From the NCBI RefSeq assembly GCF_003634555.1, contig NZ_RBKS01000001.1, positions 3,100,001-3,164,000 of the forward strand: DNA of 64,000 nt. The letters are read 5' to 3'. Below the pieces are notes generated by a model that ran no database searches, was not told the origin of the DNA, and was given only the letters and a program-made list of their open reading frames with translations. Position numbers and translations under genes: made by a program. The stretch is from Frondihabitans australicus (GTDB lineage Bacteria > Actinomycetota > Actinomycetes > Actinomycetales > Microbacteriaceae). Below, piece by piece: positions 17,936 to 27,001 of this stretch. Position 1 is the first letter of the stretch; each line of letters starts with the position of its first letter.

Positions 17936-18206
17936 TGCTCAGCATCAAATCTGATGAGCGTTTGAGCCGTCCTGCGGATTCGCCGTCGCGACCCCTCCAG
18001 CGCTTGGGTGCAGGCCCTCTGACGCCCGCGTGCGGCCGCTGCACTATTCGCCCATAGTTCGGAGGCAACGGCCTTTCTGTCCATCCGAGGGCGTCGCCGG
18101 GCAGGCCAGTGCGTCAGCGTGCTCGTCCTCGTTTCTCGGCGCGTCTCGAACCCGATGTCGGCCCTACCCTCTGTCGGGTCGACCGATCCGACGTGCGCGG
18201 GAGCCC
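17936..18206. other. Spacer downstream of the lysR gene
   Basis: No gene seen. A partial hairpin at about 17936-17959 (GCTC and CATCA pairing with TGATG and GAGC) could end the leftward lysR transcript; it has no T run. Confidence 0.3.
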
Positions 18207-19118
18207 TCAGGCCAATCCATCAGTGTCGGCCACCGAGAGAGGCGCCATCGTGTTTTCCAGGATGCGAACAAATGCCTGGAGGGGCTGCGATGCTCGCCGT
18301 CCCGTCGGCGTGCCAAACATCAGTCGCCAGATCAGCGACACCCCGGAAACGTCGAGCACCACCAGATCGTTCGGGATGAGATCGTCGCTGAGGAACCCGA
18401 TGCCGATGCCTTGACGGATAAATTCGCTGGCTGTTCCCACATCGGGGACCTCCAGCGACACTCGACGGGTGAGGTGGGCTGCCGCGAAGGCGTCGTCGAT
18501 GATGGTGCGGTTGCCGTAGCCGACGGGCGAGTCGACGAAGCTCTGGTCGACGAGTTGCTCGAGGACGACGGAACCGGCGCCGGCGAGGGGATGATCCGGG
18601 CTGACCACGAGGTGCAGAACTTTGCGGGAGATCTCGACGAGGTGCAGCCCGGCGGGGGTCGGCCCCGAATACGCAAGGAAGGCCGCGTCGATCTCCCGCG
18701 CGAGGATCTGTTCGATCAGCCCGCGAGATCCCCCGGCCGACGCTCTCAGGCGCACTTCGACACCGGGGTGCGCTTTCCCGAGCTCCGCCAGCATCCGGGG
18801 CAGGTCGATGAAGGTAGCCGAGCGCATCATCCCGATCGTGAGAAGCCCCGCGACGCCGTCCGCGGCGGCCGCGACGAGTTCCTTGGCCTCACGGGCGGCA
18901 TCGAGGGTCGCTCGAGCCGCGGGAAGGAAGACCGTTCCGGCACCCGTGAGAGCGACCGGGTGCACGGTCCGATCGAATAAGGGGCTGCCGAGTTCGGCCT
19001 CCAACCGACGGATCGTTGCGGAAACACCGGACTGCACGACATGCAGGTCGCGAGCGGCCTGCGAGAAGCTCGATGTCTCGGCGACCGCGACGAAGTACTC
19101 GAGCTCGCGCAGTTCCAT
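18207..19118 (-). CDS. LysR-family regulator, likely regulator of the 11.7-30.5 kb gene set
   Basis: The 303-residue product starts MELRELEYFVAVAETSSFSQ. The wHTH follows (QAARDLHVVQSGVSATIRRLEAELGSPLFDR), then a periplasmic-binding-type effector domain (IGMMRSATFIDLPRMLAELGKAHPGVEVRL; GIGIGFLSDDLIP). ATG 19118 gives the canonical family N-terminus. Divergent from the MFS gene at 19202; the 83-base spacer contains box B, the classic LysR autoregulatory arrangement. Its effector is probably a substrate or intermediate of the neighbouring enzymes. Confidence 0.92.
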   Translation of the reverse strand: MELRELEYFVAVAETSSFSQAARDLHVVQSGVSATIRRLEAELGSPLFDRTVHPVALTGAGTVFLPAARATLDAAREAKELVAAAADGVAGLLTIGMMRSATFIDLPRMLAELGKAHPGVEVRLRASAGGSRGLIEQILAREIDAAFLAYSGPTPAGLHLVEISRKVLHLVVSPDHPLAGAGSVVLEQLVDQSFVDSPVGYGNRTIIDDAFAAAHLTRRVSLEVPDVGTASEFIRQGIGIGFLSDDLIPNDLVVLDVSGVSLIWRLMFGTPTGRRASQPLQAFVRILENTMAPLSVADTDGLA

Positions 19119-19151
19119 TCTCAAACACTATCACTCTGGATGATGATGTCG

Positions 19152-19176
19152 AGCAGCATAAATCGTTGGACATGAT
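19152..19176 (+). promoter_or_regulatory. LysR-type regulatory box B (lysR / MFS divergent promoter)
   Basis: AGCAGCATAAATCGTTGGAC at 19152-19171; the dyad ATC-GTTGGACAT-GAT covers 19162-19176 (T-N11-A). It ends 30 bases before the MFS ATG at 19202 and lies 34 bases upstream of the lysR ATG. Confidence 0.7.
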
Positions 19177-19201
19177 GCGAGCTGTCCGTGACCCTGGAGC
19201 C

Positions 19202-20662
19202 ATGACCATCACTGATATGACCCCGCGCCGGCGAGGGATGCTCCTGGCCTTGTGCTGTGTGAGTGTTCTCCTCGTCGGCATCGACATGACTGGCGTCAAC
19301 GTCGCCCTCCCCGCGATCGGCTTGCACCTCGGAGCGTCCGTCACTGGCCTGTCGTGGGTCGTTGATGCGTACACCGTGACACTCGCTGCCCTCCTGCTGT
19401 TCTCCTCGTCGTCGGGCGACCGCTTCGGCCGACGCAAGGTGTTCCTCATGGGCCTGGGCGTGTTCGTGATCGGGTCGGCGCTCTGCGCGATCGCTCCGAC
19501 GCTGTCGTGGTTGATCGTGTTCCGGGTCCTCCAGGCCCTGGGCGCGTCGGCGTTGAACCCGGTGGCCATGGCGATTCTCGGCACCGTCTACACGAAGCCG
19601 GCCGACCGTGCTCGCGCCCTCGGCATTTGGGGCGGAGTGATCGGGCTGTCGTTGGCCCTCGGCCCGATCGTCGGCGGAGCCCTCGTCGACTCGCCCCTCG
19701 GCTGGCGGTGGATCTTCGTCATCAACGTGCCGATTGGCATCGCCACCATCATCATGACACTCCGGATCATCCCTGAGTCGAAAGCCGCCTTCGCCCGTCG
19801 CTTCGACCTCGCTGGTCAGATCTTCGTCGCTCTGGGGCTTGCCAGCCTGACCTTCGGCATCATCGAGGGGTCGAGCCTCGGCTGGTCGTCGGCGCCGATC
19901 CTGGTCGCCTTCCTCGTCACCGCCCTCTGCCTCGTCGGGATCCTGTTCTACGAGCCCCGCCGCTTCGAACCCCTGATCGAGATCGGCTTCTTCCGAAGCT
20001 TCCCCTTCAGCGCATCGAGCATCATGGCTGTCCTCTCGTTCGCCGCGCTGGGCTCGTTCCTGTTCCTCAACAGCCTCTACCTCCAGCAGGGCCGCGGCTT
20101 CACCGCGTTCGGCGCCGGCCTTCTCGTCATGCCGCTGGCGATCGTCGCGATCTTCTTCGGCCCGATCTCGGGCAGGATCCTGGCCCGCCACGGTGCCCGT
20201 ATCCCCTTGATCGTCGCCGGCATCGGCATCGGCGGCACCGGTGCCCTCCTCGCTTTCATCGATCAGAGCACGCCGACATGGTGGCTCCTCATCGCCTACA
20301 CGGTCATGGGCTTCGGCAACGCCGCCGTCGGAGCACCGATCTCGCAGACCGCGGTCGCCGGAATGCCCAGAGAGCGCATCGGCATCGCCACCGGCATCAG
20401 CTCCACCAGCCGGCAGGTCGGTGCGACCCTCGGCGTCGCCATCGCCGGCGCCGTCCTCGCAGGCCACGCAGGGCATGGGACGACGATCGCTGAGCACACG
20501 CACATCGGGTGGATCATCAACGCCGGTTACGGTGCAGTCATCCTCGTCATCGGGCTTCTCTCGACGACGAAGTGGGCGCACGCCTCAGCGCACGCGGTCT
20601 CTGATGCCCTGACCACGGAACCGCCGCTGACTGGCCCCGTCCCTGAAGTCCAGCAGGCCTGA
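19202..20662 (+). CDS. MFS transporter, DHA2 (14-helix) drug:H+ antiporter type
   Basis: The 486-residue protein has about 14 hydrophobic segments. Motifs: GIDMTGVNVALPAIG (DHA2 motif in helix 1), LSWVVDAYTVTLAALLL, GDRFGRRKVFLMG (loop 2-3) and ALGPIVGGALVD (motif C, antiporter). Actinobacterial relatives export drugs or metabolites. ATG 19202 is chosen because the frame upstream overlaps the divergent lysR gene and lacks family sequence. Box B lies 30 bases upstream, so it is probably induced together with the enzymes. Confidence 0.9.
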   Translation: MTITDMTPRRRGMLLALCCVSVLLVGIDMTGVNVALPAIGLHLGASVTGLSWVVDAYTVTLAALLLFSSSSGDRFGRRKVFLMGLGVFVIGSALCAIAPTLSWLIVFRVLQALGASALNPVAMAILGTVYTKPADRARALGIWGGVIGLSLALGPIVGGALVDSPLGWRWIFVINVPIGIATIIMTLRIIPESKAAFARRFDLAGQIFVALGLASLTFGIIEGSSLGWSSAPILVAFLVTALCLVGILFYEPRRFEPLIEIGFFRSFPFSASSIMAVLSFAALGSFLFLNSLYLQQGRGFTAFGAGLLVMPLAIVAIFFGPISGRILARHGARIPLIVAGIGIGGTGALLAFIDQSTPTWWLLIAYTVMGFGNAAVGAPISQTAVAGMPRERIGIATGISSTSRQVGATLGVAIAGAVLAGHAGHGTTIAEHTHIGWIINAGYGAVILVIGLLSTTKWAHASAHAVSDALTTEPPLTGPVPEVQQA

Positions 20663-20757
20663 CATTCGCGACGCCGCAAGGCGACACGCGTACCAGAAAG
20701 CCGGATGTGTGGGGCGGCGGGACGCACGCATCCTAGGACGCGGGCTCAGGAGAGGTC

Positions 20758-22749
20758 GTGCGAAGCATAACGACGCAGACACGGGAGGAACTCGACCGCA
20801 TGGATGCACCCGGAGAGCCGAGCGACGCGGTGACGTTGATCACTGTTCTGGGCCCGGTGCAAGCGTGGCGTGGCGGTATCAAACTGGATCTCGGCTCCCC
20901 GCAGCAGCGGGGCGTGCTCGCTGCCCTCGTCCTGGCATCTCGCCGATCGCTGACGGCTGATGGCCTCATCGACTCGGTCTGGGGTGAGGATCCGCCGCGG
21001 ACGGCAAGGGAAACCATTCGGACCTACGTGTCGCGACTCAACCGCGTTCTCGCGCCCGTGACGTACTCACGGATGATCCGGTTCGAATTGGGTCGTTACC
21101 AGCTCGACACGACCAGCATCACGACGGACCTCGACCGATTCCGGAACCTTGTCACGGCGGCTTCGGAGGCTCGGACGTCAGACGACTCCGAGGCCGCCTC
21201 GCAGCATCTGCGGCACGCCGCGGCTCTTGCGCAGGGCCCCGCTCTCGTCGGCGCCACCGGCCACTTCGTCGACTCCGCGCGGCAGCGCCTGATGGATCTC
21301 GTCGGCTCCGTAGTGGAAAATGCCCTCGCCCTCGACATCGAACTGGGCCGCTTCGAGGACGCAGGATTCGAGCCCGCCATCGCCGTCGGAGACCGACCCG
21401 CGAGCGAACGGCTCGTTGAGCTTCGCATGACGGCGCTCAGCTACCAGGGCAGACGAGCCGAGGCCCTCACACTTTTCGATGAGACGAGAAGGCAGCTGCG
21501 CGAGGACTTCGGTATCGACCCCGGGGCACGTCTGCTGCACTTGCACCAGGAGATCCTGCGCGGCCTCGTTGAACCAGCGCCCGATCACAACATGACACCC
21601 GTCGGCACGCCGGCGGGGTCCCAGGAGAGGCTGCCTCCTGTCCCGCTGCCCGCGAGGACCACCACATTGGTCGGCCGCCGCAATGAACTCGCCATGATCA
21701 CTGCCGCCCTCACCGACAGCGTTTCACCCGCGGTGGTGGGGGTCACCGGTCTCGGTGGCATGGGCAAGACGGCGTTGGCGATCCACGCAGCACACCTCGT
21801 CCGTAGCGAGTTCAGCGACGGACAGATCTTCCTCGACCTCGGAGATGCTGCTGCGGGAGATGAAATTGCCGGGCGGCTCCTGCAATATCTCGGCGTCCCG
21901 CCCGATCGGCAGCCGCCCTCCGCGGCGGGCAGGCTCGCCCTGTGGCGCACCCTCGTCGACGGGAAGCGCCTGCTCCTCATCCTGGACAATGTCACCACAC
22001 CCGAGCAGGTGCACGCTGTCCTACCGTCGAGGCCAGGGAGTGCTCTCCTGTTCACCACCTGGCGTCGCCTGCCGGCCGTGACAGGGGCGCATTGGGTCGC
22101 AGTCGGCCCGCTGTCAGGGCCAGAATCGGTCGTGCTCCTACGGACGGTCAGCGGAACATCCCGTGTCGAGACCGAACGCGACGCCGCCCTCGAACTCGCT
22201 GCCGCCTGCAGCGGCCACCCGCTGGCCCTCCACGTCGCCGGTGCGCGGCTGCTCGCACGCCCGAACTGGTCCATCGCGCGCCTCGTCGAGGAACTCCGCG
22301 ACGATCTCGACAACCCCAAGGTGATGAAAAGCGACTGCAAGATCGTCGACGCGCCGATCGTCGCCACCTTGGAACGCATCGGCGACACGACGGCGTCGGC
22401 CTTCAGGATCCTTGCCCTCAGCGACCGGCTCGGCGTGACCGTCGCCAGCGCGTCGGCCCTTCTCGACCTCGACGAACGATCCACCGTCGGTGTCCTGGAG
22501 GAGCTCGTCGACGCGCACCTCATGCTCGCCGTCTCGGACATCGCGTATTCGCATCTCACCCTTGCTCGTGCCTATGCCCGGCGGCAGGCGTGGCAGATCG
22601 AAGGCCCTGAGGCGTGCCGGGAGGCGCAAAGCAGGCTCTGGGCTTCCCGGCACATCTCGCGTCCGTTGCAGGATCGAGGGGAGGTCGATCAGCCGATCAG
22701 GATCGTCGGGTCGCCCGAGAACCAGGCGTTGTCGATGAGAAGCGTCTGA
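20758..22749 (+). CDS. SARP/AfsR-type regulator (OmpR-like HTH, BTAD, NB-ARC ATPase), short C-terminus
   Basis: The N-terminal OmpR/PhoB-like winged helix (ITVLGPVQAWRGG, QQRGVLAALVLA, GLIDSVWGEDPPRTARETIRTYVSRL) is followed by a BTAD helical domain ending DFGIDPGARLLHLHQEILRG. An NB-ARC ATPase then carries P-loop GVTGLGGMGKTALA (from about residue 328), LLLILDNV (Walker B) and GHPLALHVAGARL. The usual long TPR C-terminus is nearly absent. The last 20 codons overlap, antisense, the 3' end of the SnoaL-like gene (22689-22749), so the end may be truncated or newly acquired. GTG 20758 or ATG 20800 could start it. Such regulators activate secondary-metabolite or catabolic clusters. Confidence 0.85.
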   Translation: MRSITTQTREELDRMDAPGEPSDAVTLITVLGPVQAWRGGIKLDLGSPQQRGVLAALVLASRRSLTADGLIDSVWGEDPPRTARETIRTYVSRLNRVLAPVTYSRMIRFELGRYQLDTTSITTDLDRFRNLVTAASEARTSDDSEAASQHLRHAAALAQGPALVGATGHFVDSARQRLMDLVGSVVENALALDIELGRFEDAGFEPAIAVGDRPASERLVELRMTALSYQGRRAEALTLFDETRRQLREDFGIDPGARLLHLHQEILRGLVEPAPDHNMTPVGTPAGSQERLPPVPLPARTTTLVGRRNELAMITAALTDSVSPAVVGVTGLGGMGKTALAIHAAHLVRSEFSDGQIFLDLGDAAAGDEIAGRLLQYLGVPPDRQPPSAAGRLALWRTLVDGKRLLLILDNVTTPEQVHAVLPSRPGSALLFTTWRRLPAVTGAHWVAVGPLSGPESVVLLRTVSGTSRVETERDAALELAAACSGHPLALHVAGARLLARPNWSIARLVEELRDDLDNPKVMKSDCKIVDAPIVATLERIGDTTASAFRILALSDRLGVTVASASALLDLDERSTVGVLEELVDAHLMLAVSDIAYSHLTLARAYARRQAWQIEGPEACREAQSRLWASRHISRPLQDRGEVDQPIRIVGSPENQALSMRSV

Positions 22750-23195
22750 ATTCTCCAGGAGTCGCGCGAGCGGACGAGCTCCGCCTGGTAGCGGTTCATC
22801 ATCAGGGCCTGACGCGTCTCCTCCGGCTTCGGCCCGTGGCCCGGCAGGTAGTGCTGCGCCTGTGCGTAGCAGGTCAGCGTCGCTGTGTCGCCGGTGATGG
22901 CAACTCGGACATTGGAGATCCGGTGACTGGTGTCGAGTGGGCCGACGGCGGGCAGGAGACCGCCCATGATCGTCGAGCGAGGCGTGAGCGGCGGGAACTC
23001 GTATCCGATTTTCGCCATCGCGAGCGAGAGGTCGACCGTGGCGTCCTCGGTGAGCGCCGACTCGAGCAGGTCGGCGTCGCCGAAGTCCAATCCTGCCGTG
23101 TAGCGGTGGATCGCGTCGACGATCTGGTTCTCGTCGACGAGGGCTTGGAGCTTCGCCTCCGTGGAGGCGTTCTTGGGGATGGTGATGAGGGTCAT
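22689..23195 (-). CDS. NTF2/SnoaL-like domain protein
   Basis: The 168-residue product has the NTF2-like cone pattern: ENQIVDAIHRYTAGLDFGDADLLESALTEDATVDLS, then STIMGGLLPAVGPLDTSHRISNVRVAITGDTATLTCYAQAQH and a final MMNRYQAELVRSRDSWRIQTLLIDNAWFSGD. Members act as cyclases, isomerases or dehydratases on small ring compounds, or just bind ligands; no catalytic residue can be assigned. ATG 23195 follows CGCAAGGAAT. The 3' end overlaps the SARP gene on the other strand by 61 bases. Last gene of a three-gene run from 25250. Confidence 0.75.
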   Translation of the reverse strand: MTLITIPKNASTEAKLQALVDENQIVDAIHRYTAGLDFGDADLLESALTEDATVDLSLAMAKIGYEFPPLTPRSTIMGGLLPAVGPLDTSHRISNVRVAITGDTATLTCYAQAQHYLPGHGPKPEETRQALMMNRYQAELVRSRDSWRIQTLLIDNAWFSGDPTILIG

Positions 23196-23221
23196 GGGAT
23201 TCCTTGCGTTGTGGTTGAGCG

Positions 23222-24613
23222 TCAGGTGGAAGGCGTGATGTTGTGGTTCAGGCGGAACGTGTTTTTCGGGTCGAAGCGGCGCTTGAGGGTCCTGAGTCGG
23301 TCGAAAGCGTCGTCGCCGTACGCGGCCGCGACGAGTTCCGGCGTCACATCGGAGCTGGCCATGAAGTTGAGGTACGTCTTTCCGGTGCTCCACGGCTGAA
23401 GGCTCCGGATGAAACCGTCGGCGTATGCCATGGCCGGTACCAGGTCGTTGGGCATGCCGATGGCGACGATCCAGAACGCGAACCGGGCGTCGCGGTTCCC
23501 GACTGCGGAGACGAAGCCGCCGTCGTTGGCGAGTGCGCCGCCCAGGTGGCGGAGCTCGACGAACTGGACGGGGCTCTCAGCGTCGGGGCCGGCCCATTCG
23601 AGAAGAGTCGAGATTGTCTCGTCGGACAGCTCGGTGAGCAGGTCGGTTCGCTCGAGGAACGGCGCACCTTCTGTGGGGTCCGAGTGGATCGACGCGAAGT
23701 CGGTGTAGGGCAGCTCCGCGAGGGTGTCGACCATCACGGGGGCGGCGGTCCGCAGAGGTTCGACGAACGCCTGCCAATCGACGTCCGTTCCGAGCCCGGC
23801 GATCCGAACGTGGATCACGAAGGCGCCTTGCAAGAACTCTGGAACGAATGGGAGAGGCGGAAGTCGGAGCAGGGCGATCGATGTCGTCGCCTCGGCGGGG
23901 GCCGACGCAGTCAGCCGTGCGTATGCGTGGAGCACGGCTTCGGCATGCGCGCCGGCGAAGAAGAGGCCACCGCCGAAGAGCGTGGGCAGCGGAAACAGGT
24001 CGAACTCCATCGCCGTCACGATGCCGAAGTTGCTTTTGCCCCCGAGGAGGGCACCGAAGAGGTCGGCGTTCTCCGTCGGGGTGGCCCGCACCATCTCACC
24101 TGAGGCCGTGACGACATCGAGACGACGCACGTGGTCGGAGGCCCACCCTCGCGAACGTCCCATCGTCGGGCTCAACCCGCCGCCCAGGGTGAACCCGACG
24201 ACCCCGACGAGGGGGGACGAGCCGTTCAGCGGCGCAAGTCGCACGGCGGCGGCGGCTTCGACGACAGCTCCCCAGCGGGCTCCCGCGCCGACGGTCGCGG
24301 TTGCCTCTTTCTGGTTGATCGCGACCGATGCCATCCGTGACGTCGTGATCAGGAGGGCGTCGTCGAAGGTCGTCGTGGCCTGGTGCCCCGTCGCCATGAC
24401 GGCGACGGGCAGGTCGTGGCCCGTCGCGAAGAGGACCGCTGCCTGGATGTCGGCGGCGCTGGCCGCAACGACGATGAGGGCAGGGCGGTGTGCTATCGCG
24501 GAGTTATACCCAGACGACTGGGCCGTGTAATCGGCGTCTCCGGGGACGAGGACGTCGCCGTCGATCGTGGCGGCGAGCCGCTCGATGTCATGGGCTGTTA
24601 TCCCTGTGGGCAC
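23222..24613 (-). CDS. FAD-linked oxidase, berberine-bridge-enzyme type
   Basis: The 463-residue protein has a PCMH-type FAD domain (HRPALIVVAASAADIQAAVLFA, VMATGHQ carrying the His that usually holds FAD covalently, then SPLVGVVGFTLGGGLSPTMGR and GGKSNFGIVTAMEF). It ends with a BBE domain (KTYLNFMASSDV, RLRTLKRRFDPKNTFRLNHNI). No Cys for a second covalent link is obvious in GVVGFTLGGG. Oxidises alcohols, sugars or aromatic/alkaloid-type substrates with O2. No signal peptide, so cytoplasmic. Lies between the SnoaL-like gene and the 24702 gene, all on the minus strand with gaps of 26 and 88 bases. Confidence 0.88.
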   Translation of the reverse strand: MPTGITAHDIERLAATIDGDVLVPGDADYTAQSSGYNSAIAHRPALIVVAASAADIQAAVLFATGHDLPVAVMATGHQATTTFDDALLITTSRMASVAINQKEATATVGAGARWGAVVEAAAAVRLAPLNGSSPLVGVVGFTLGGGLSPTMGRSRGWASDHVRRLDVVTASGEMVRATPTENADLFGALLGGKSNFGIVTAMEFDLFPLPTLFGGGLFFAGAHAEAVLHAYARLTASAPAEATTSIALLRLPPLPFVPEFLQGAFVIHVRIAGLGTDVDWQAFVEPLRTAAPVMVDTLAELPYTDFASIHSDPTEGAPFLERTDLLTELSDETISTLLEWAGPDAESPVQFVELRHLGGALANDGGFVSAVGNRDARFAFWIVAIGMPNDLVPAMAYADGFIRSLQPWSTGKTYLNFMASSDVTPELVAAAYGDDAFDRLRTLKRRFDPKNTFRLNHNITPST

Positions 24614-24701
24614 AATGGGTCTCCTCGGTGTGGGGTCATTGGCGACTCCCCTACTTCACCGGACGGCCGTTGCAACGTCGTTGACGAAACGTTGACGCCC
24701 T

Positions 24702-25250
24702 TCAGCCCTGGCGCAGGGCTCGACGCTCGATGCTCGCTGCGTAGTGCGGTGTCTCGACGTGGTTGTGGGCATCGGAGGCTTCCTGGCGTGCGGCGGCGGC
24801 CTGCTCAAGGGGAATACCGTGGGCCTCGTAGAACGCGAGTCCGTCCTCGGTCGGGTGTGCGATGACGCTGTTGCTGAAGCGGGCGGTCCCGTCGCCGTTG
24901 TCGGTGACCCGGAGTTCCCAGATGCCTTGCGAAGTGGTCCAGCCGTTTGCGGTCAGGGCATCGGAGATCGAGACGAGTCGCAGGTGGTCCTTCTCGAAGA
25001 TGTCGTGGACAGCGTGCTGGATGGTCAGCGTCGTGCCGATCATCTCGACGTTCAGGGTCTCTGATCGCCCATCGTCGGTCACCCCATGGGCGCAGGCCTT
25101 GTGCTCCCCTGGTGCGCAGCGCTGGTACTCCTCGTCGGTGAGGTTCCGCAGCCAATCGGCGAGGTCGATCTGGTCGAACGGCGCGGTGATCGTGGCATAC
25201 ACGGTCGAGTCGGAAAGGACGATATCGGAGCGAACGGTGGTGTCAGTCAT
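24702..25250 (-). CDS. Conserved hypothetical protein, possibly SRPBCC-like
   Basis: The 182-residue protein has no signal peptide or membrane segment. It starts MTDTTVRSDIVLSDSTVYATITAPFD; the middle alternates short hydrophobic strands (SETLNVEMIGTTLTIQHAVHD, GIWELRVTDNGDGTARFSNSVIAHP), which is compatible with a START/SRPBCC-type beta-sheet fold but is not diagnostic. ATG 25250 lies 31 bases after regulatory box C, so it heads the transcript 25250-22689. Function not assigned. Confidence 0.7.
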   Translation of the reverse strand: MTDTTVRSDIVLSDSTVYATITAPFDQIDLADWLRNLTDEEYQRCAPGEHKACAHGVTDDGRSETLNVEMIGTTLTIQHAVHDIFEKDHLRLVSISDALTANGWTTSQGIWELRVTDNGDGTARFSNSVIAHPTEDGLAFYEAHGIPLEQAAAARQEASDAHNHVETPHYAASIERRALRQG

Positions 25251-25276
25251 GCATCCAGGGTCAAACGCTCCCGCCT

Positions 25277-25301
25277 ATCGAGTCCAACGATTTCTCCTGC
25301 T
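25277..25301 (-). promoter_or_regulatory. LysR-type regulatory box C (operon 25250-22689)
   Basis: On the minus strand 25301-25282 reads AGCAGGAGAAATCGTTGGAC; the dyad ATC-N9-GAT is 25277-25291 and is palindromic to four bases (ATCG/CGAT). Ends 31 bases before ATG 25250. The bases before the start (TGACCCTGGATGC) also match those before the MFS ATG 19202 (TGACCCTGGAGCC). Confidence 0.7.
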
Positions 25302-25351
25302 GGAAGCCATCACTTTTTGTCCTACCGATACGAGCGCGTCCGCTGTGCATC

Positions 25352-25398
25352 ATCGTTGTTCGTGCTTCGGTTCAGCACAATTCATCGTTGGACGTGCT
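25352..25398 (+). promoter_or_regulatory. LysR-type regulatory box D, with a second half-conserved copy (aldehyde dehydrogenase promoter)
   Basis: AGCACAATTCATCGTTGGAC at 25374-25393; the dyad ATC-GTTGGACGT-GCT at 25384-25398 has one base off. A 13-of-15 copy of the dyad (ATCGTTGTTCGTGCT, 25352-25366) lies 32 bases upstream, about three helical turns, as in two-site LysR promoters. The gene starts at 25469 behind its own strong ribosome site. Confidence 0.6.
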
Positions 25399-25468
25399 GA
25401 CCGTGAGAGCGGAAAGTAACTGAAGGAGATCGACTCTCCGATCTTCTTTCCCGGAAGGAGCCGCCGAG

Positions 25469-27001
25469 ATGGCGAGCATCAATCACGACCCAAGCCGTTT
25501 CCAATTCGCGCCGCTCACCACCTCCCGTTGGTCCTCCGACGATCCGGCGAATGAGTTCGATGTCGACAACCCCGCGACCGGTCAGGTCATCACCCGGGTC
25601 GCCGGAAGCAGCGCAGCCGAGGTTGACGCCGCAATCGATGCGGCCCATGCCGCGTTCACGGGCGGTTGGCGAAACACGACGGCTGCCGAGCGAAGCGCGC
25701 TTCTGGCCCGGTGCGCCGACGCCCTCGAAGCACACGCCGACGAGCTCGCGGAGATCCTGACGGCCGAGAACGGCAAGCCCTTAGCCGATGGCCGGTTCGG
25801 GGACGTGCAGTTCCTCCTCGACATCTTCCGCTTCTACGCCGGCATCGTCGACAAGATCCCGAGCGACTTCTTCGAAGTCGGGCCGGTGTACGCCTCCACC
25901 GTCTTGGAGCCGTTCGGAGTCGTCGGGGCGATCATTCCCTTCAACTGGCCCCCGATTCACACCGGCGGCAAGGTCGCGGCGGCCCTCGCCGTCGGCAACA
26001 CGGTCGTGGTCAAGCCGGGCCCCCAGTCACCGCTCACCATCATGCGCATCATCGACATCATCAGCGAGGTCCTGCCGGCAGATGTCGTCCATGTCATCCC
26101 GGGCGGAGCGGAGCCCGGTCGGGCCCTCGTCGCCAACCCGCTGGTCAGGAAGATCTCCTTCACCGGATCAACGCGAGGCGGTATGGCCGTCGCCGCCGCC
26201 GCCGCAGCGAACGTGACCCCGGTCACGCTCGAGCTCGGTGGAAAGAACGCGTTCGTCGTCTTCGACGACGCCGACCTCGACCTGGCCGTCCGCAATGCCC
26301 TCGAAGGCGGCTTCTTCAATAAGGGAGAAGCGTGCACAGCCGCCTCCCGTGTGCTCGTACAGCGCGGTATCGCCGACGAATTCACCAAGCGGCTCGCAGA
26401 CGGGGTCCGGTCCCTGCGCGTGGGCGAAGGGATCGACCCGAAGACCGTGGTCGGCCCGGCCGTCTCGCGTGACCAGCAACAGCGCGACCTGGACTACATC
26501 CGCATCGGCGAGGAAGAAGGCGCCACGATCGTCGCGCAGGCGAACCTGCCGGCCGATGACCGCCTCTCCGACGGGTTCTGGGTTCCGCCGACCCTCTTCG
26601 CCGGGGTGACCAGAACGATGCGCATTGCCCAGGAGGAGATCTTCGGCCCCGTGCAGACCATCAACGTCTTCGACACCGAAGACGAGGCAGTCGACATCGT
26701 CAACGAATCGCCGTACGGTCTCGTGGCCGCGGTCTACAGCCAGGACCAGGCGACAGCGTTCCGCGTGGCACGGCGCATGGAAGCCGGGATGGTGCACGTG
26801 AACAACTACCACCGGTGGCCGCTGACGACCCCGTTCGGCGGCGTCAAGCACAGCGGCTACGGTCGCGAGCACACGATGGCGACGCTTCAAGAATTCGGCG
26901 CCGTCAAGATGATCCGCTTCCCCACCGGGCTCACCGAGCTGCCTTCCTGGCGAGGGACCGTCGAGGTGTTCGGCCATACGGGAAGCGTGCCGATCGGCTG
27001 A
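25469..27001 (+). CDS. NAD(P)-dependent aldehyde dehydrogenase
   Basis: Oxidises an aldehyde to the acid. The 510-residue protein has FGVVGAIIPFNWPP, the cofactor motif SFTGSTRGG, general base Glu in VTLELGGKNAF (E255) and catalytic Cys in NKGEACTAASRV (C289). It ends with the conserved PFGGVKHSGYGREH. ATG 25469 follows GGAAGGAG. Single-gene unit to the right of boxes C/D, divergent from the 25250 operon. Probably the last oxidation step of the local pathway; substrate unknown. Confidence 0.93.
   Translation: MASINHDPSRFQFAPLTTSRWSSDDPANEFDVDNPATGQVITRVAGSSAAEVDAAIDAAHAAFTGGWRNTTAAERSALLARCADALEAHADELAEILTAENGKPLADGRFGDVQFLLDIFRFYAGIVDKIPSDFFEVGPVYASTVLEPFGVVGAIIPFNWPPIHTGGKVAAALAVGNTVVVKPGPQSPLTIMRIIDIISEVLPADVVHVIPGGAEPGRALVANPLVRKISFTGSTRGGMAVAAAAAANVTPVTLELGGKNAFVVFDDADLDLAVRNALEGGFFNKGEACTAASRVLVQRGIADEFTKRLADGVRSLRVGEGIDPKTVVGPAVSRDQQQRDLDYIRIGEEEGATIVAQANLPADDRLSDGFWVPPTLFAGVTRTMRIAQEEIFGPVQTINVFDTEDEAVDIVNESPYGLVAAVYSQDQATAFRVARRMEAGMVHVNNYHRWPLTTPFGGVKHSGYGREHTMATLQEFGAVKMIRFPTGLTELPSWRGTVEVFGHTGSVPIG

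Noticed and set aside
20758-22749. Reading the SARP-type gene as a STAND defence (antiphage) protein
   Set aside because: An N-terminal OmpR-type winged helix and BTAD domain are present, which identify a SARP regulator rather than an effector-bearing defence ATPase.
22689-23393. N-terminal extension of the SnoaL-like gene to 23393
   Set aside because: The extra 66 residues are antisense-like and overlap the FAD oxidase 3' end; ATG 23195 has a ribosome site and family start.
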